Source of the DNA: Neorhizobium sp. UBA7851
GTDB taxonomy: Bacteria; Pseudomonadota; Alphaproteobacteria; Rhizobiales; Rhizobiaceae
Assembly: GCA_002500765.1 (NCBI GenBank)
Contig: DLSX01000093.1
Span: 1 to 15,937, forward strand
Direction: 5' to 3'
DNA: 15,937 bases
Notes under the pieces: model-generated
Databases searched by the model: none
What the model was told of the DNA's origin: nothing
Seen by the model: only the letters and a program-made list of their open reading frames with translations
Made by a program: the position numbers and the translations under genes
Shown here: piece after piece, positions 14,439-15,937 of the stretch
Layout: each line of letters opens with the position of its first letter
Numbering within the stretch: position 1 is the first letter of the stretch

Positions 14439-14443
14439 ATTTA

Positions 14444-14806
14444 TTAGAAGCTCAGACCGCCTTCGCGGGCAGCTTCAGCAAGTGCCTTGATGCGGCCGTG
14501 GTAGATGAAGGCGCCACGGTCGAACACGACTTCCGTCACGCCGGCCTTGGAGGCGCGCTCTGCAACCAGCTTGCCGACGGCAGCGGCTGCTGCAACGTCC
14601 GCGCCGGTCTTCAGCGACTTGCGCAGGTCGGCGTCGAGCGTGGAAGCGGCTGCAAGCGTGCGGCCGGCCACATCGTCGATGACCTGTACGTAGATGTTCT
14701 TGGACGAGCGGTGAACCGACAGACGCGGACGGCCGTTTGCGACCTTCTTGATCTGGCGGCGAACACGGCTCGCACGCTTGGTGAGTGCTTCTTTTCTGGT
14801 AGCCAT
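14444..14806 (-). CDS. rplR: 50S ribosomal protein L18
   Basis: L18 binds 5S rRNA and anchors it to the large subunit. The 120-residue protein begins MATRKEALTKRASRVRRQIK, with the basic N-terminal tail, then GRPRLSVHRSSKNIYVQVID (about 25-44), the DVAAAAAVGKLVAERASKAG helix and the conserved end VVFDRGAFIYHGRIKALAEA. It has the usual length. It lies 12 bases after rplF and 127 bases before rpsE. The C-terminus LSF and a TAA stop precede the hairpin array. Identification is secure. Confidence 0.98.
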   Translation of the reverse strand: MATRKEALTKRASRVRRQIKKVANGRPRLSVHRSSKNIYVQVIDDVAGRTLAAASTLDADLRKSLKTGADVAAAAAVGKLVAERASKAGVTEVVFDRGAFIYHGRIKALAEAAREGGLSF

Positions 14807-14818
14807 GATCGCTCGTCC

Positions 14819-15352
14819 TTACTTCTTCTTGCCTTCCTTGCGGACGATCCGTTCCTCGGCGTACTTGACGCCTTTGCCCTTGTAGGGCTCGGGACCACGG
14901 TATTCGCGGATTTCCGCGGCAACCTGACCGACCTGCTGCTTGTTGATGCCGGAGACGATGATTTCCGTCGGCTTCGGCACGGCAATGGTGATGCCCTCAG
15001 GGGCTTCGTAGACTACGTCGTGCGAGAAGCCGAGTGCCAGCTGCAGGTTCTTGCCCTGCATGGCTGCGCGGTAACCGACGCCGTTGATTTCGAGCTTGCG
15101 CTCGTAACCGTCCTTAACGCCCTTGAAGATGTTCTCGACCATCGTGCGGGACATGCCCCACTTGGAACGAGCATCCTTGGAATCGTTGACCGGGGTCACC
15201 GAAACAGCGTTGTCATTCAGCTCAACCTTGACTTCGTCATTAGCGACGAAGTGAAGTTCGCCCTTCGGGCCCTTCGCGGTGATCTTCTGGCCTTCGACCG
15301 AAGCCGTCACGCCTGCAGGAACCGGAACGGGCTTCTTACCGATACGAGACAT
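14819..15352 (-). CDS. rplF: 50S ribosomal protein L6
   Basis: L6 sits at the base of the L7/L12 stalk near the factor-binding site. The 177-residue protein contains two copies of the L6 alpha/beta fold. The first begins MSRIGKKPVPVPAGVTASVE and includes KITAKGPKGELHF (about 24-36). The second carries EIREYRGPEPYKGKGVKYAE (about 147-166), the conserved C-terminal signature. It ends EERIVRKEGKKK. The ATG at 15352 is preceded by AGGA. It lies 42 bases after rpsH and 12 bases before rplR. Identification is secure. Confidence 0.98.
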   Translation of the reverse strand: MSRIGKKPVPVPAGVTASVEGQKITAKGPKGELHFVANDEVKVELNDNAVSVTPVNDSKDARSKWGMSRTMVENIFKGVKDGYERKLEINGVGYRAAMQGKNLQLALGFSHDVVYEAPEGITIAVPKPTEIIVSGINKQQVGQVAAEIREYRGPEPYKGKGVKYAEERIVRKEGKKK

Positions 15353-15394
15353 TTTGTTATCCTGTCTGTCCGTTATGGAGATCCTTGCCCAGTC

Positions 15395-15793
15395 TTAGAA
15401 GACCGAGCAAAGAACCTCGCCGCCTACGTTCTGTTCGCGAGCCTGGTGATCGGCCATCACGCCCTTCGGGGTCGAAAGGATGGTGATGCCGAGGCCGTTC
15501 GCGACCTGCGGAATGGACTTAACCGAGACATAAACTCGGCGGCCCGGCTTGGAAACGCGGCCGATCTCACGGATCACGGATGCGCCTTCGTAGTACTTCA
15601 GTTCGATTTCGATCTCGGACTTGCCGTTACCGAAGTCGGTCTGGGTGTAGCCGCGGATGTAGCCTTCAGCCTGCAGAACGTCCAGAACACGAGCGCGCAG
15701 GCGCGAAGCCGGCGTCGTGACGGAGTTCTTGCGGCGGGAAGCGCCGTTGCGGATACGGGTGAGCATATCGCCCAAGGGATCAGTCATGGTCAT
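15395..15793 (-). CDS. rpsH: 30S ribosomal protein S8
   Basis: S8 binds central-domain 16S rRNA early in small-subunit assembly and in E. coli also represses the spc operon by binding its mRNA. The 132-residue protein begins MTMTDPLGDMLTRIRNGASR and has the family C-terminal block STPKGVMADHQAREQNVGGEVLC. The ATG at 15793 has GGAG eight bases upstream; an internal ATG two codons later is possible but less well placed. The ribosome-binding site directly follows the rpsN stop (TAAGGAG), so translation is likely coupled. It lies 12 bases after rpsN. No E. coli-like S8-binding repression site is recognisable in the part of the operon visible here. Confidence 0.98.
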   Translation of the reverse strand: MTMTDPLGDMLTRIRNGASRRKNSVTTPASRLRARVLDVLQAEGYIRGYTQTDFGNGKSEIEIELKYYEGASVIREIGRVSKPGRRVYVSVKSIPQVANGLGITILSTPKGVMADHQAREQNVGGEVLCSVF

Positions 15794-15805
15794 CGAACGA
15801 TCTCC

Positions 15806-15937
15806 TTACCAGCTCGACTTAACAATACCCGGCACCTTGCCGAGGTTGCCGAGCTCACGAAGCGCGATACGCGACATCTTGAGCTTGCGATAGAAAGCGC
15901 GCGGGCGACCGGTGACTTCGCAACGGTTGCGGATACG
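15806..15937 (-). CDS. rpsN: 30S ribosomal protein S14, 5' end beyond the window
   Basis: S14 is in the head of the small subunit. The C-terminal 43 residues are present: RIRNRCEVTGRPRAFYRKLK, then MSRIALRELGNLGKVPGIVK and SSW. Only one Cys is visible and no CxxC pairs occur, so this is the long, zinc-independent type common in proteobacteria, about 101 residues in full. The reading frame runs open to the right window edge, so roughly the first 58 residues lie outside. Its TAA stop overlaps the rpsH ribosome-binding site. The next upstream gene (expected rplE) is not in the window. Confidence 0.97.
   Translation of the reverse strand, partial: RIRNRCEVTGRPRAFYRKLKMSRIALRELGNLGKVPGIVKSSW

Overview
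The window is chromosomal DNA of an alphaproteobacterium, most probably a member of the Rhizobiaceae (Rhizobium/Agrobacterium/Neorhizobium type). This rests on the protein sequences (336-residue RpoA, 194-residue short-LID adenylate kinase, L30 with the alphaproteobacterial N-terminal extension, long S14 without zinc cysteines), high GC coding DNA and the gene order of the ribosomal cluster. Genus and species cannot be fixed from the sequence alone.

Left region (1-2459). The window opens inside ilvD (dihydroxy-acid dehydratase, minus strand, 3' end outside). Divergent from it is a small, relatively AT-richer toxin-antitoxin pair, a DUF1902/HicB-like antitoxin followed by a HicA toxin, with a recognisable promoter and a GTACG tandem repeat upstream. 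It converges on a DUF4112 membrane protein gene.

Middle region (2460-8030). A two-gene msrPQ operon (periplasmic molybdopterin methionine sulfoxide reductase plus its heme membrane partner) runs rightward. A minus-strand group follows: two tandem DUF1801 genes and an SDR-family gene whose catalytic Tyr and Lys positions are replaced. A DUF817 membrane protein gene runs rightward and converges on a leftward DUF2809-doxX pair, with an intrinsic terminator between them.

Right region (8031-15937). The S10/spc/alpha ribosomal supercluster runs leftward in the conserved order rpsN(partial)-rpsH-rplF-rplR-rpsE-rpmD-rplO-secY-adk-rpsM-rpsK-rpoA-rplQ, ending in a strong terminator after rplQ. These genes supply the 30S and 50S proteins, the Sec translocon channel, adenylate kinase and the RNA polymerase alpha subunit.

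The most notable non-coding structure lies within this cluster. There is a 17-bp perfect terminator-like inverted repeat between rplO and secY, three contiguous hairpins between rplR and rpsE, a bulged long stem in front of rpsM, and three hairpins between rpsK and rpoA. They suggest that the supercluster is divided into separately tuned transcript segments. I found no prophage, insertion sequence, CRISPR array, tRNA or rRNA. No entirely new multi-gene system is evident.
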